Assembly (NCBI RefSeq): GCF_014647515.1
Contig: NZ_BMPI01000011.1
Span: 124,001-188,000, forward strand
DNA: 64,000 nt
Direction: 5' to 3'
From: Dactylosporangium sucinum
GTDB lineage: Bacteria > Actinomycetota > Actinomycetes > Mycobacteriales > Micromonosporaceae
Numbering within the stretch: the stretch's first letter is position 1; each line of letters begins with the position of its first letter. Of the stretch, positions 1 through 11,614 are shown one piece after another. The position numbers and the translations under genes are program-made. The notes below the pieces were generated by a model. The model had not been told where the DNA came from. It saw nothing but the letters and a program-made list of their open reading frames with translations, and did no database searches.

Positions 1-650
1 TCGGCCTCGTCGAGGTTCAGCGACCGGCCCCACGTGTTCGCGCCGCCGGACAGGTAGGGGCCGAACCGCGGGGCGTACGCGCCGGAGGGGCCGAAGTGGT
101 TGTAGACGGCGTCGATCAGCACCCCGAGGCCGGCCCGGTGGGCGGCGTCGACGAACCGCTTGAGCCCGTCGGGCCCGCCGTACGACTCCTGCACCGCGTG
201 CCAGCCGACGCCGTCGTAGCCCCAGTTCCACTCGCCGTTGAAGGTGTTCACCGGCAGCAGCTCGACGAGGTCGACACCCAGGTCGACGAGGTGCGGGAGG
301 CGCTCGATCGCGGCGTCGAACGTGCCCGCCGGGGTGAACGTGCCGACGTGCAGCTCGTAGATCACGCTTCCGGCGAGCTGCCGTCCGGTCCAGGCGTCAT
401 CGCTCCAGGTGTACCGCGTGTGGTCGTACACCCGGCTCGGCCCGTGCACGCCGGCCGGCTGCCAGCGGGAGCGGGGATCGGGCAGCGGCGGGTCCGCACC
501 GTCGAGCAGGAAGCCGTAGTCGCTGCCGTGCCCGGCGCCGTCGTCGACCGCGGTGAACCAGCCGCCGTCCGCGGCGGCCATCGGCACCGTCCGCCCGTCG
601 ATCCGCAGCGACACCCGCCGCGCCGCCGGCGCCCACACCCGCAACTCCAC
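1..650 (-). CDS. treZ: malto-oligosyltrehalose trehalohydrolase, N-terminal part (cut by window edge)
   Basis: TreZ hydrolyses the terminal trehalose unit from maltooligosyl-trehalose made by TreY, releasing free trehalose in the cytoplasm. Only the first ~216 residues lie in the window. Visible are the N-terminal beta-sandwich ([19 protein letters not shown]), the barrel entry [16 protein letters not shown] near residue 96, and GH13 region [12 protein letters not shown] near residue 183; the catalytic Asp and Glu lie beyond the edge. The GTG start at 650 is chosen because it lies 2 nt after the treY stop and begins the family's conserved N-terminus. It is the last gene of the treX-treY-treZ unit. 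The assignment rests on the motif set plus the neighbouring treY. Confidence 0.93.
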   Translation of the reverse strand, partial: MELRVWAPAARRVSLRIDGRTVPMAAADGGWFTAVDDGAGHGSDYGFLLDGADPPLPDPRSRWQPAGVHGPSRVYDHTRYTWSDDAWTGRQLAGSVIYELHVGTFTPAGTFDAAIERLPHLVDLGVDLVELLPVNTFNGEWNWGYDGVGWHAVQESYGGPDGLKRFVDAAHRAGLGVLIDAVYNHFGPSGAYAPRFGPYLSGGANTWGRSLNLDEA

Positions 651-652
651 GC

Positions 653-2853
653 TCAGCCCCCTACCAGTAGTGCCACCGGATACGTGTCGAGCAGCCCGCC
701 CAGCGCCGGCCCGGTCACCGGCCGGTCGGTGAGCACGTCGTGCCAGGCGCCCGGCGGCAGCTCCAGGGCGGTGTCGCCCCAGCCGCCGGCGGCGGCCAGC
801 GTGACCGGCAGCCGGGTGGCCACGGCCAGCGCGCCGCCCCGGTCGAACGCGACGGCGTGCTGCGCGGCGACGCCCGTCGCCGGCACCGGCGCGTACCCGG
901 TGAACAGCTCCGGCCGGTCCCGCCGCAGCCGCAGCGCCCGGCTGACGACGAGCAGCTTGGCCGCCCCGGACACGTCGATCGGCGGGAGCACGGGGCTCGC
1001 GTCCAGGGCCGTGAGCAGGTCGCGCCGCTCGGCGAAGTCGACCGGCCGCCGGTTGTCCGGGTCGACCAGCGAGTTCTCCCAGAGCTCGCTGCCCTGGTAC
1101 ACGTCGGGGATCCCGGGCATCGTGAGCTGCACCAGCTTCTGGCCCAGCGCGTTGCTCCAGCCGAACGGGGTGATCGCGGACGCGAACGCGGTGACGTCGT
1201 CGCGCAGCTCGCCGAAGACGCGGTCGAGGGCGGCCTCGACCGCGGCCTCGAACGCCGCCGACGGGTCGCTCCACGACGTCGAGCGGTTCGCCTCCCGGGC
1301 CGCCTTGACGAAGTACGCGCTGAGCCGGTCCCGCTCGATCGGCCAGGCGCCCGCGACCGTCGGCCAGAACAGGTCCTCGAACGACGGGTCGGGCAGCGGG
1401 GCGACCGCCCGCCAGCGGGCGGTCGCCGCCGCCCACTCGTCCGGCAGCTCGGTGAGCACGGCCAGGCGGGCCCGCACGTCCTCGCCGCGCTTGGTGTCGT
1501 GGGTCGACAGCGTGGTCATGGTCGCCGGCCACTGCGCCAGCCGGCGCGCGGCCGCCGCATGGAACTCCCCCGGCGGCACGCCGAAGCGGGACGGGTCGCC
1601 GCCGACCTCGTTCAGCGCGATGCAGCGGTTCCAGCGGTACATCGCCGTGTCCTCGACGCCCTTGGCCATGACGGCGCCGGTGAGCTGCTGGAACCGCGCG
1701 CACAGCTCGTCGGCCGGGTCGGTCAGGCGGGGCAGCAGCGGGTCGAAGTCGAGGTCGGGCCGGCGCCGCTGGGCCTCGCCGAGGGCGCGGTCGAGGTACT
1801 CGCGCCCGTAGGGCAGGTAGGTGCGGTACACCTCGAAGCAGGAGGCCAGCTCGGCGAGGCGCTCCTCCCAGTCCGGGTCACTGATCCGGCCGAGGCGGTG
1901 CAGCTCGGCCCGGAAGAGGCGCCTCGTCGCGTCGAGCTTCTGCTCGTGCGCCTCCTGCGCCCAGTCGCCGGCATCGTCACGAACGGCGACGAACAGGCCG
2001 CACACCTCGCCGAGGGCGTCGTAGCCGGTGGTGCCGTCGACCGGCCACGGCGGCAGCGGCTCGCCGTCCTCCAGGATCTTCTCCACGACCAGCCACACGT
2101 CCGGGGCCGCCGCGCGGAGGCGGGCCAGGTAGCCGCCGGGGTCGCGCAGGCCGTCCGGATGGTCGACCCGGATGCCGTCGACCAGCCCGTCGCGGACCCA
2201 CCGCAGGATCTCCGCGTGCGTGGCGTCGAACACCGCCGGGTCCTCCACCCGCACGCCGGCCAGCTCGGTGACGGCGAAGAAGCGGCGGTAGTTCAGCCGC
2301 TCGTTGGCCTCCCGCCAGTACACCAGCCGGTAGTGCTGCCGCAGGTGCACCTCCTGCGGCGTCCCGCCCGCCGTGCCCTCGGCGATCGGGAAGCGGTGCC
2401 CGTAGTAGCGCAGCTCGCCGCCCTCGACCCGCAGCTCGTCGAGCGACTCGCCGCCGAGGACCGGCACCACGAGCGGGCCGGCGTCCCAGTCGATGTCGAA
2501 CCAGGCGGCGTACGGCGAGGCACGTCCGGTGGCCAGGACGTCCCACCACATCGGGTTCGCGGCCGGCTGGAACAGGCCCACGTGGTTCGGGACGATGTCG
2601 GCGACCAGCCCGAGCCCCTGCGCGCGCAGCGCCGCGACGAGCCGGTCGAGGGCCGCCGCCCCGCCCAGCTGCGGGTTCACGATCCGCGGGTCGACCACGT
2701 CGTAGCCGTGCGGCGAGCCGGGCGTCGCGGCCAGCAGCGGCGCCGAGTAGAGGTGGCTCACGCCGAGGTCGTGCAGGTAGCCGGCCAGCCCGGCGGTGGT
2801 GTCGAGGTCGAAGTCCGGCCGGACCTGCACCCGGTAGGTCGCCGACGGGACCA

Positions 2854-2854
<1 letters not shown>
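653..2854 (-). CDS. treY: maltooligosyl trehalose synthase
   Basis: TreY is an intramolecular transglucosylase that turns the reducing-end alpha-1,4 bond of a maltodextrin into the alpha,alpha-1,1 bond of trehalose. The 733-aa product begins [20 protein letters not shown], typical for TreY, and has GH13 region I DIVPNHVG (~residue 88), the nucleophile motif GIRVDHPDG (~228), [13 protein letters not shown] (general acid Glu, ~257) and the late [17 protein letters not shown]. Length is normal for the family (700-830 aa). The ATG at 2854 overlaps the treX stop as ATGA, so translation is probably coupled. A long open extension upstream in this frame is only the antisense shadow of treX. Confidence 0.95.
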
Positions 2855-4959
<2,105 letters not shown>

Positions 4960-5167
4960 GTCCCGCCCCTGTCGTAGGTCGTTACCCCGGTGCTCAACGG
5001 CTGCCCCGTTGCCACCGTGTTACGTGCGTCGAAAGTTCACGCGCGGGTACGCGCGAAGCTGGCTGCCATATGCCCACCGCACTCGATAATGAATCGTGCC
5101 GGGCTCCCCGTCGGCTATCCGACAGCGTTCCAGGATGAATCTCCGGCGAATTCCGCCGTGGCGCGGG

Positions 5168-5202
5168 TTTGAAGCAAGGGGGTTCAGATCATAGTTGGGC
5201 AC
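5168..5202 (+). promoter_or_regulatory. candidate promoter of the debranching-enzyme gene (possibly leaderless)
   Basis: TTTGAA at 5168-5173 and CATAGT at 5190-5195 are separated by 16 bp. The expected start point (~5202) coincides with the ATG at 5203, which would make the transcript leaderless. It lies in the 243-bp divergent region 4960-5202 between treX and the debranching gene, which otherwise holds only a short dyad (CGCGC/GCGCG around 5040-5055). Confidence 0.4.
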
Positions 5203-7221
5203 ATGCCCCCAGGATCGGTGATGACCTTCGGTCCGCATGCCTGTTCCACGGCCGCGGGATTCGAGGCTGAATGGCTGGTCACCGACGGACTCGGGGGATA
5301 CGCGACCGGCACCGTCGCGGGACTGCGCACCCGGCGGTACCACGGCCTCCTCGTCACTCCCGACCGCCGGCTCGCGCTCGCCGCGCTGGACCCGGTCCTG
5401 ACCCTGCCCGGCGGCGCGACCGTCCGCCTCGCGGTGCACGAGTGGGCCTCCGGTGCGCTGGACCCGTCCGGCCACCATCACCTCGAGCAGTTCGAGCTCG
5501 CCGACGGTGTACCGCGGTGGCGCTGGCGCATCGGCGAGATCGTGCTCGAGCGCGAGGTCGCGATGGTCCACGGCCGCAACGCCGTCGCCGTCACCCACCG
5601 CCTGGTGAGCGCGCCGCCCGGCGCCACGGTCGAGCTGTCCCTCACCGCGCTGTGCACCTGGCGCGACGCCGACGCCGAGCGCGACCGCACGTCGGCCTCG
5701 CCCGACGTGGTGATCCTCGACGACGGCGGCATCGAGGTCGAGAGCGCCTACCGCGTCCACGGGCCGGGCTTCCGCGCGATCGGGGAGTGGTACCTCGACG
5801 CGTACGCCCGCGAGGAGGCCGCCCGCGGGCTCAACGCCGTCGAGGACCTGTGGGCCGCCGGCGCCTTCACCGCCACGCTCGCGGCGGGCGACTCGGCGGA
5901 CGTGTTCGCGTGCTCCGACGACCTGCCGCCGGCGGGCGCCGCCGCCACGGTCGAGGCCGCCCGCCGCCGGGCCCGCCGGCTGGTGCGCGCGTCCGGCGCC
6001 CGCGAGGGGGTGGACCGGGCGCTCGTCCTCGCCGCCGACCAGTTCATCGTGACCCGCGACGGCGCGCCGGCCGTGATCGCCGGCTACCCCTGGTTCGGCA
6101 GCTACCTGCGCGACACGATGACCGCCTACGAGGGGCTGTTCCTGCACACCGGGCGGCACGCGGAGGGCCGCCGGCTGCTGCAGGCCCACGCCGACCTCGG
6201 CGAGCGGATGCGCGCCACCGAGCTCGGCGACGCCGACGGCCCGCTGTGGTACGTCCACGCCGTCGAGCGCCATGTCGCCCGTACCGGGGACGCCGACCTC
6301 GCCGCCGAGCTGCTCCCGGCCGTCGAGAACGTCGTCGCGGCGTACACGAAGGGCACCCGCGACGGCGTCGGCGTCGACCCCGCCGACGGGCTCCTCGTCA
6401 TCGACGCCGACCACTCGGGCCTGACCTGGATGAACGCGCGTTTCCCGCGCGGTGCCGTCACCCCGCGCGACGGCAAGCCGGTCGAGCTCAACGCGCTGTG
6501 GGCCAACGCGCTCGGCGCCGTCTGCGCCCTGCGGGAGCGCTGCGGCCGCGACGCCTCCGTCGTGCAGAGCCGCCGCGACACCGTGCGGGCCCAGGTCGTG
6601 AAGCGCTTCCGCGCGCCCGACGGCTGGCTCTTCGACGTCGTCGACGCGCGCCCGGCGCCGTACCCGAAGGGCGGCGGCAGCGAGCACGACGACCCCGTGC
6701 TGCGCCCCAACCAGCTGCTCGCGTTCAGCCTGCCGTACGCGCCCGCCGCCGACGAGCCGCACCTGCGCGAGCACGTCCTGCGGGCGGTCGGCGCGACCCT
6801 GGTGACCCCGCTGGGCCTGCGCACCCTGGCGCCCGGCGAGTTCGGGTACCACGGCAGCCACCGCGGCGGGGTCGTCCCGCGCGACACGGCCTACCACCAG
6901 GGCACCGCGTGGGCGTGGCTGCTGGGGCCGTACGTCGACGCGCGGTGCGCCGCCGGCCTACCGGTGGACGCGACGCTCGCCGGGGTTGAGGCACATTTGA
7001 GCGAGTGCGGTCTCGGGTCGGTGAGCGAGATCGCGGAGGGTGACGCGCCGCACCGGGCGACTGGAGCGCCGTTCTCGGCCCGATCGGTCGCCGCGGTGCT
7101 CCATGCGCGTGCCGCCATCAGGCAGAACTGCAAGATGCAGGGTGCAGAGCCCACGCAGACGGGAAAGATGAAGTTGGCCCGTGCAGCCGGTCCGCGCAAG
7201 CGCCGGAACGCGCTACGGTGA
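5203..7221 (+). CDS. amylo-alpha-1,6-glucosidase / GH133-type glycogen debranching enzyme
   Basis: The 672-aa protein has the archaeal/bacterial GDE layout: an N-terminal domain (AEWLVTDGLGGYATGTVAGLRTRRYHGLLV, ~20-50) and a C-terminal (alpha/alpha)6 barrel with AGYPWFGSYLRDTMTAYEGL (~290), AYHQGTAWAWLLGPYV and SEIAEGDAPHRATG. It would remove alpha-1,6-linked glucosyl stubs from glycogen. The family usually shows an 'HRPRGC..AWSVAE' stretch; here it reads HRATGAPFSARSVAAVL, so that loop is divergent. Two starts are possible: ATG 5203 (leaderless, -10 CATAGT) or ATG 5221 with AGGA upstream. The basic tail (KLARAAGPRKRRNALR) is unusual. The gene lies 25 nt before the GT4 gene, probably one operon, divergent from treX. 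Confidence 0.9.
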   Translation: MPPGSVMTFGPHACSTAAGFEAEWLVTDGLGGYATGTVAGLRTRRYHGLLVTPDRRLALAALDPVLTLPGGATVRLAVHEWASGALDPSGHHHLEQFELADGVPRWRWRIGEIVLEREVAMVHGRNAVAVTHRLVSAPPGATVELSLTALCTWRDADAERDRTSASPDVVILDDGGIEVESAYRVHGPGFRAIGEWYLDAYAREEAARGLNAVEDLWAAGAFTATLAAGDSADVFACSDDLPPAGAAATVEAARRRARRLVRASGAREGVDRALVLAADQFIVTRDGAPAVIAGYPWFGSYLRDTMTAYEGLFLHTGRHAEGRRLLQAHADLGERMRATELGDADGPLWYVHAVERHVARTGDADLAAELLPAVENVVAAYTKGTRDGVGVDPADGLLVIDADHSGLTWMNARFPRGAVTPRDGKPVELNALWANALGAVCALRERCGRDASVVQSRRDTVRAQVVKRFRAPDGWLFDVVDARPAPYPKGGGSEHDDPVLRPNQLLAFSLPYAPAADEPHLREHVLRAVGATLVTPLGLRTLAPGEFGYHGSHRGGVVPRDTAYHQGTAWAWLLGPYVDARCAAGLPVDATLAGVEAHLSECGLGSVSEIAEGDAPHRATGAPFSARSVAAVLHARAAIRQNCKMQGAEPTQTGKMKLARAAGPRKRRNALR

Positions 7222-7246
7222 CATTCGGCGACGAGAGGCATCCGCT

Positions 7247-8632
7247 ATGCGCGTATTGATGATCGCCTGGAACGTTCCGTCAACCTCGCTGTCCGCGGCG
7301 CTCGCCGCGGCCGGCCACGAGATCACCGTGGTGACCCGCGCCGGGTCGGCGCCGGCGCCCGCGGGCGTCCGCGTCGTGCACGCCGCCGCGCTCAGCGGCG
7401 ACGAGTCCGACACCGCGGATGACCTGGCCCACACGATCGCCGTCAACCACCTGCTGGTGGAGGCGGCGGTGGCCGCGGCGCCGCCGGCGGGCTACGAGGT
7501 GATCCACGCGCACGGCTGGCTGGTCACCCACGCCGCCGTCGCGCTCAAGGAGCGCTTCGGGATCCCGGTCGTCGCGTCGCTGCAGGCCACCGAGGCCGGG
7601 CGGCACCAGGGGTATCTGCCCGGCGACACCAGCCGGTCGGTGCACTCGGTCGAGTGGTGGCTCGGGTCGGAGGCCTGCCGGGTGATCGTCCCGACCGAGT
7701 ACCTGCGCTGGGAGGTCCAGCACCTCTTCGACGTCCCCGCCGAGCGGGTCGACGTGGTGCCCAACGGCATCGACCCCGACGTGTGGACCGCGCCGCCGCG
7801 GGCCGTGCTCTCGGCGCGGCTGCGGTTCGCGGGCGAGGGGCCGCTGCTGGCGTACGCCGGGCGACTCGTCGAGGAGAAGGGCGTCCAGGACCTGCTGGCC
7901 GCGCTCCCGGCGATCCGCGAGCGCCACCCCGGCACCCGCGCCGTCGTCGTCGGCGAGGGCGACTACCGCGGCGCCCTCATCGAGGAGGCCCGCCGGCTCA
8001 AGCTGCACCGGGCGGTCAGCTTCCCCGGCCGGCTCGACCAGCTCACCCTGGCCGCCGTGCTGGCGGCCGCCGACGCCTTCGTCATGCCCGCCCGCTACGC
8101 GCCGACCGGCACCGTCGCCCTGGAGGCGGCCGCGTCCGGGGCCGCGCTCGTCGTCGCCTCGACCGGCGGCCTCGCCTCGATCGTCGAGCACGGCGTGACC
8201 GGCGTCCGCTTCCCGGTCGGCGAGCCCGACGGGCTGGCCGAGGCCGTGGGAGCGCTCCTGGCCGACCCGCTGCTCGCCCAGACCCTGGCCTCGCGGGCCC
8301 GGGAGATGGTGCGCGAGCGGCACTCGTGGCACGCCATCGCCGCCCGCACCGCCGCCATCTACGGCACCGCGGTCGACGAGGCCCCGGCCTTCGAGGCGCG
8401 GCGCGAGGCGGCCCTGGTCGCCGGCGGCCGGCCGGTCGTGTTCGTGCCGGCGGGCAACCTGCTCGCCGACGCGCCCACGGTGCCGGTCGGGTCGCTCGCC
8501 GAGGCCGCCGAGGCCGTGCACGAGGCCGCCTGGCAGGCCGGCGCGTCGGCCGCCCGGGAGGCGCTGCGCGACGAGGGCCTGCTGCGCACCGGCCAGTTCG
8601 ACGTGGTGATGGCGGCCGTCGAGCGCCGCTGA
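7247..8632 (+). CDS. GT4-family glycosyltransferase (glycogen-associated)
   Basis: This 461-aa GT-B fold protein has an N-terminal Rossmann start MRVLMIAWNVPSTSLSAALA, acceptor-side YEVIHAHGWLVTHAAVAL, VDVVPNGIDPDVW, donor-domain LAYAGRLVEEKGVQDLLAAL and the final TGTVALEAAASGAALV. It probably transfers a hexose from an NDP- or ADP-sugar to an alpha-glucan or small acceptor; the debranching-enzyme neighbour suggests glycogen. The first Glu of the usual EX7E motif is Ala here (ARYAPTGTVALE instead of ..EPFG..ALE). ATG 7247 is chosen over the in-frame start at 7181 because GAGAG precedes it and residue 1 begins the conserved beta strand. It ends 7 nt before the convergent DUF2461 gene. Confidence 0.88.
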   Translation: MRVLMIAWNVPSTSLSAALAAAGHEITVVTRAGSAPAPAGVRVVHAAALSGDESDTADDLAHTIAVNHLLVEAAVAAAPPAGYEVIHAHGWLVTHAAVALKERFGIPVVASLQATEAGRHQGYLPGDTSRSVHSVEWWLGSEACRVIVPTEYLRWEVQHLFDVPAERVDVVPNGIDPDVWTAPPRAVLSARLRFAGEGPLLAYAGRLVEEKGVQDLLAALPAIRERHPGTRAVVVGEGDYRGALIEEARRLKLHRAVSFPGRLDQLTLAAVLAAADAFVMPARYAPTGTVALEAAASGAALVVASTGGLASIVEHGVTGVRFPVGEPDGLAEAVGALLADPLLAQTLASRAREMVRERHSWHAIAARTAAIYGTAVDEAPAFEARREAALVAGGRPVVFVPAGNLLADAPTVPVGSLAEAAEAVHEAAWQAGASAAREALRDEGLLRTGQFDVVMAAVERR

Positions 8633-8639
8633 CGACGGT

Positions 8640-9251
8640 TCAGCCCGTGTGGGCCTGCAGCCACTCCTGGAGGGGGCTGCAGGCCCGGTAGAACGTCACC
8701 AGGTGGTCCTTGGCCTTGGCGGTGCCGAGCCAGGGCTTGAGCGGGAACTGGTGCCACGCGATCAGGCCCTTGTGCCGCAGCAGGTGGGCCCGCGGGTGCT
8801 CCTTGTCGAACCCTCTCGGGACCGACTTGAGCTGCTCGTGTGAGGTCACCTCGTAGGCCAGGCCGTCGACGATCGCCTGCAGTTGCGCGCCGGAGCTGTC
8901 GTCGGCGACCGCCGCGCGGTACCGCTGCAGCTGCGGACTGTCCATCATGTAGACGCCGATGCCGGCCGCCAGGCCGTGGGCGGTCAGCTGCACGTAGCCG
9001 CCCCGCTCGAACGACGCCGCGCAGCTGGTCTTGTACGGGGACTTGTCGGCGCTGAACCGCACGTCGCGATACGGCCGGAAGATCTTCGCCGGGCCGAACT
9101 CGGGCTCCAGCTCGGCGAGCAGCTCGGTCATCGGCCCGCGCACCTGCTCGTCGTAGACGTCCTTGTGCCTCGTCCAGTACGTCTTGGAGTTGTCGGCCTC
9201 GAGCCCCTCGTAGAACTCCAGCGCGTCGACCTTCCAGCCGCGGAATGCCAT
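8640..9251 (-). CDS. DUF2461 family protein
   Basis: This 203-aa cytoplasmic protein has features of DUF2461 (TIGR02453-like): ALEFYEGLEADNSKTYWTRHKDVYDEQVRGPM at the N-terminus, FRPYRDVRFSADKSPYKTSCAASF in the centre, and a C-terminal FPLKPWLGTAKAKDHLVTFYRACSPLQEWL. The family has no established biochemical function. Length is close to the usual 210-230 aa. It stands alone, convergent with the glycosyltransferase; upstream lies the oppositely ordered DJ-1 pair, whose last gene ends 4 nt from this start, so transcription may continue from there. Confidence 0.88.
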   Translation of the reverse strand: MAFRGWKVDALEFYEGLEADNSKTYWTRHKDVYDEQVRGPMTELLAELEPEFGPAKIFRPYRDVRFSADKSPYKTSCAASFERGGYVQLTAHGLAAGIGVYMMDSPQLQRYRAAVADDSSGAQLQAIVDGLAYEVTSHEQLKSVPRGFDKEHPRAHLLRHKGLIAWHQFPLKPWLGTAKAKDHLVTFYRACSPLQEWLQAHTG

Positions 9252-9255
9252 GTCC

Positions 9256-9894
9256 TCATCTTCGCAGGACCAGCTGCTCGTTGGCGGTCAGGAACGCCGT
9301 CACCTCCCGCGGGGCCTTCGCGGGCGAGCCGGCGTCGAACGGCGGCTGCGGGTCGTACTCGATCGCCAGCTGGATGCCCATGGCGACGGCCTCCCCGGCG
9401 ATCTCCCGGGCGAGGGTGAGGCCGAGGTCGATGCCGGCCGAGACGCCGGCGGCGGTGGCGTACTTGCCGTCCCGCACGACGCGCTCATCCGCGGGCGTGG
9501 CGCCGTGCCTGGTGAGCTCGCTCATCGCCAGCCAGTGACTGGTGGCCCGGCGCCCGGCGAGCAGGCCGGCGGCGCCGAGGATGAGCGAGCCCGTGCAGAC
9601 GGAGGCGGTCCAGGTGGTGGTGGGATCGATGGTCCTGAGCCACTCGTGGAGCTCCCGGTCCTGCTGCTGGTCGGTGATGTCGGGGCCGCCGGGGACGACG
9701 ACGACGTCGGCGTTGCCGATGGTGTGGAGTGCTTCGTCCGCATGGAGCGTGAGGAAGCCGGTGTCGGTCTCGACCGGTCCCTTGGTGTGGCTCGCGGTGA
9801 CGAGCTCGGCGCCCGGGAGGCGGGACAGCACCTCGTACGGGCCGACGGCGTCCAGGGCGGTCATCCTGCGGTACAACACGATCACGATGCGCAT
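9256..9894 (-). CDS. DJ-1/PfpI family protein
   Basis: This 212-aa class I glutamine-amidotransferase-like (DJ-1/PfpI) protein begins MRIVIVLYRRMTALDAVGPYEVLSRLPGAE, shows VVVVPGGPDITDQQQ and the nucleophile elbow ASVCTGSLILGAAGLLAGR with the reactive Cys. Members include isonitrile hydratases, glyoxalases and chaperone-like proteins; the exact reaction is not readable here. It has no AraC helix-turn-helix tail, unlike its upstream neighbour, whose stop it overlaps by 13 nt, so the two form an operon and may be an enzyme-regulator pair derived from a common ancestor. Confidence 0.88.
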   Translation of the reverse strand: MRIVIVLYRRMTALDAVGPYEVLSRLPGAELVTASHTKGPVETDTGFLTLHADEALHTIGNADVVVVPGGPDITDQQQDRELHEWLRTIDPTTTWTASVCTGSLILGAAGLLAGRRATSHWLAMSELTRHGATPADERVVRDGKYATAAGVSAGIDLGLTLAREIAGEAVAMGIQLAIEYDPQPPFDAGSPAKAPREVTAFLTANEQLVLRR

Positions 9895-10838
9895 CGGAAA
9901 CGCTCCCTGTAGTCGAGTGGGGCGACGCCCAGCTCCTTGACGAAGGCGCGGCGCATGGCCTCGGGCGTGCCGTAGCCACAGGCCCTGGCGACCTGTTCGA
10001 TGCCGTCGCGGGTGTCCTCGAGCCGTCTGCGGGCGGCCTCGAGGCGCGCCTGGTCGACGTACCGCCCGGGCGGGACGCCGACCTCCTTCGTGAAACTGCG
10101 GCTGAACTGGCGTTCGGAGAGCCTGGCCCGGTCCGCGAGGGCCTTCATGGTGAGATCGGCGTCCGGGTGTTCCATGATGTACTGCTGGATCTCGCGGACC
10201 GGGTCGCGCTCGGCGAGCTGCGCCCGCAGCTGGACGCTGAACTGCCGCTGGCCACCGGGCCGCTTGAGGAACATGACGAGGTGCCGGGCGATCTGGAGCG
10301 CGGTCCGGCGGCCGAGGTCCTCCTCCACGAGCGCGAGGGCGAGGTCGATCCCGGCGGTGACCCCGGCCGACGTGGCGATGTTGCCGTCCCGGACGAAGAT
10401 CGGCTCGGGGTCGACGCGGGTGGTGCGGTGCTGCCGCGCGAGGGCCGCGCAGTGGTCCCAGTGGGTGGTCGCCTGCCGCCCGTCGAGCAGGCCGGCATCG
10501 CCGAGGATGAATGCCCCGGTGCAGACGGCCATGATTCGCCGGGCGGTGCCGGCGCGCTCCCGGAGCCACCGCGCGACGTCGTCCTGGCCGTGCCGGGTGC
10601 CGGCGCCGCCGGGGATGACGATGAGGTCGGCGTGGGTCACCTCGGCGAGGTCGACGTCGGGGAGGACGGTGAGCCCGCTGGAGGTGACGACGGCCCGCTT
10701 CCCGACGCTGCCGATGCGGGTCCGGTAGCTGCCGGGAACCCCGACGTTCGCCCCGGCGAAGACCTCGAGCGGCCCGGTGACGTCGAGGCTCTGCACCCCG
10801 TCGAACACGACGATGAGGACGTCCTGCACGCTGTCCAT
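9882..10838 (-). CDS. GlxA family AraC-type transcriptional regulator
   Basis: This 318-aa protein has an N-terminal DJ-1/PfpI domain (VLIVVFDGVQSLDVTGPLEVFAGA, MAVCTGAFILGDAGLLDGRQATTHWD) and a C-terminal AraC/XylS double HTH (~215-318: LTMKALADRARLSERQFSRSF, IEQVARACGYGTPEAMRRAF). The DJ-1 part acts as a sensor domain in GlxA-type regulators. It overlaps the downstream DJ-1 gene, which is a likely target or partner. Start ATG 10838. The 140-bp gap to the divergent gene at 10979 should contain its promoter; no clear operator is seen. Confidence 0.9.
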   Translation of the reverse strand: MDSVQDVLIVVFDGVQSLDVTGPLEVFAGANVGVPGSYRTRIGSVGKRAVVTSSGLTVLPDVDLAEVTHADLIVIPGGAGTRHGQDDVARWLRERAGTARRIMAVCTGAFILGDAGLLDGRQATTHWDHCAALARQHRTTRVDPEPIFVRDGNIATSAGVTAGIDLALALVEEDLGRRTALQIARHLVMFLKRPGGQRQFSVQLRAQLAERDPVREIQQYIMEHPDADLTMKALADRARLSERQFSRSFTKEVGVPPGRYVDQARLEAARRRLEDTRDGIEQVARACGYGTPEAMRRAFVKELGVAPLDYRERFRCAS

Positions 10839-10978
10839 CCTCGGGTGGGCCCGCGCCCGCCCACAACGCCACGGATCCCACCTTTCCGGCCATGCACCCG
10901 CTGGTTGCCGTTCTCGCCGGTTCGGCGTTCTTGCCGGTTCGCCCGGAAATTGTCGTACGGGTGTTCTAATGTCGGAGC

Positions 10979-11614
10979 ATGGGTGAGGGATGGGAGCTCG
11001 ACTGGCGGGCCCGGCTGGCCGAGTCGACGGCGGCGTGGCACCGGCGTCGCGCCCACCGCCTCGCGGTGCGGTCGGAGTTCCGGGAGTCGCGCCGGCACGG
11101 GCTCCATGCCCGGCATGCGATGCGGCTGGCGCGGCTGGACATGGCTGATCGGGAGCGGGAGGTGGAGGCGGCCGTGGCGGCGACGCCTCCGTTCACGTCG
11201 ACACCCGAGCCCGCCTCGACACGCAAATGCAAGCCGAAATCCGAGGATGCCCTGACATCCCGGTCCACCTCGCCACCCGATCCGGCCGCTCTTCCATCTC
11301 TTCCATCGGAGCCGGCTTCTCCACCGCCGGGCGCACCCGAGCGCCGGGATGCTGCGGCTACCGGTGCTTCCTCCGCGCCGGAAGCGGCTCCCTCTTCCCA
11401 GCGAGCGCGCACGCCGGCCGATGAGTGTTCATCGACCGGCGTGCGCGGAGGTGGCAGGTGGTGGCTCAGCCGGCGCGGCGGCGGGCGCGGCGCATGGCGA
11501 GCTCGTCCCCGGCGGGGAACTCGGCCGGTGCGCCGGCTGGCGCGACGGGCAGCTCGTCGGCCGCCGTCGCGGCCTCCGCCGGGAGGTGCGAGAGGGTGCC
11601 CTCGATCTCCTTGA
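10979..11614 (+). CDS. hypothetical protein, basic N-terminus and Pro/Ser-rich tail
   Basis: I do not recognise this ORF. The first ~75 residues (GEGWELDWRARLAEST, then Arg/His-rich helical sequence to ADREREVEAAVAA) look like a real soluble or coiled segment. The remainder is Pro/Ser/Ala-rich, low complexity. The last third runs through a strong hairpin (11407-11446) and ~150 bp into the convergent MerR gene, which makes the annotated 3' end doubtful; a frameshift or shorter true ORF is possible. GGAG sits almost on the ATG, a poor ribosome-binding site, and the TTCTAATGTC stretch upstream could hold a -10 box. Confidence is moderate for the N-terminal part only. Confidence 0.4.
   Translation: MGEGWELDWRARLAESTAAWHRRRAHRLAVRSEFRESRRHGLHARHAMRLARLDMADREREVEAAVAATPPFTSTPEPASTRKCKPKSEDALTSRSTSPPDPAALPSLPSEPASPPPGAPERRDAAATGASSAPEAAPSSQRARTPADECSSTGVRGGGRWWLSRRGGGRGAWRARPRRGTRPVRRLARRAARRPPSRPPPGGARGCPRSP
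11407..11446. terminator. long hairpin between convergent genes
   Basis: The 18-nt arms 11407-11424 and 11429-11446 (GCGCACGCCGG...GATGA) pair at 17 of 18 positions around the loop GTGT. It lies 20 bp beyond the stop of the second MerR gene and fits a terminator for minus-strand transcription, possibly for both strands. No clear T-run follows, which is usual in high-GC actinobacteria. Confidence 0.65.

Noticed and set aside
5040..5055. CGCGC/GCGCG dyad as operator in the treX-GDE intergenic region
   Set aside because: Five-base GC-only arms are expected often by chance in this composition.
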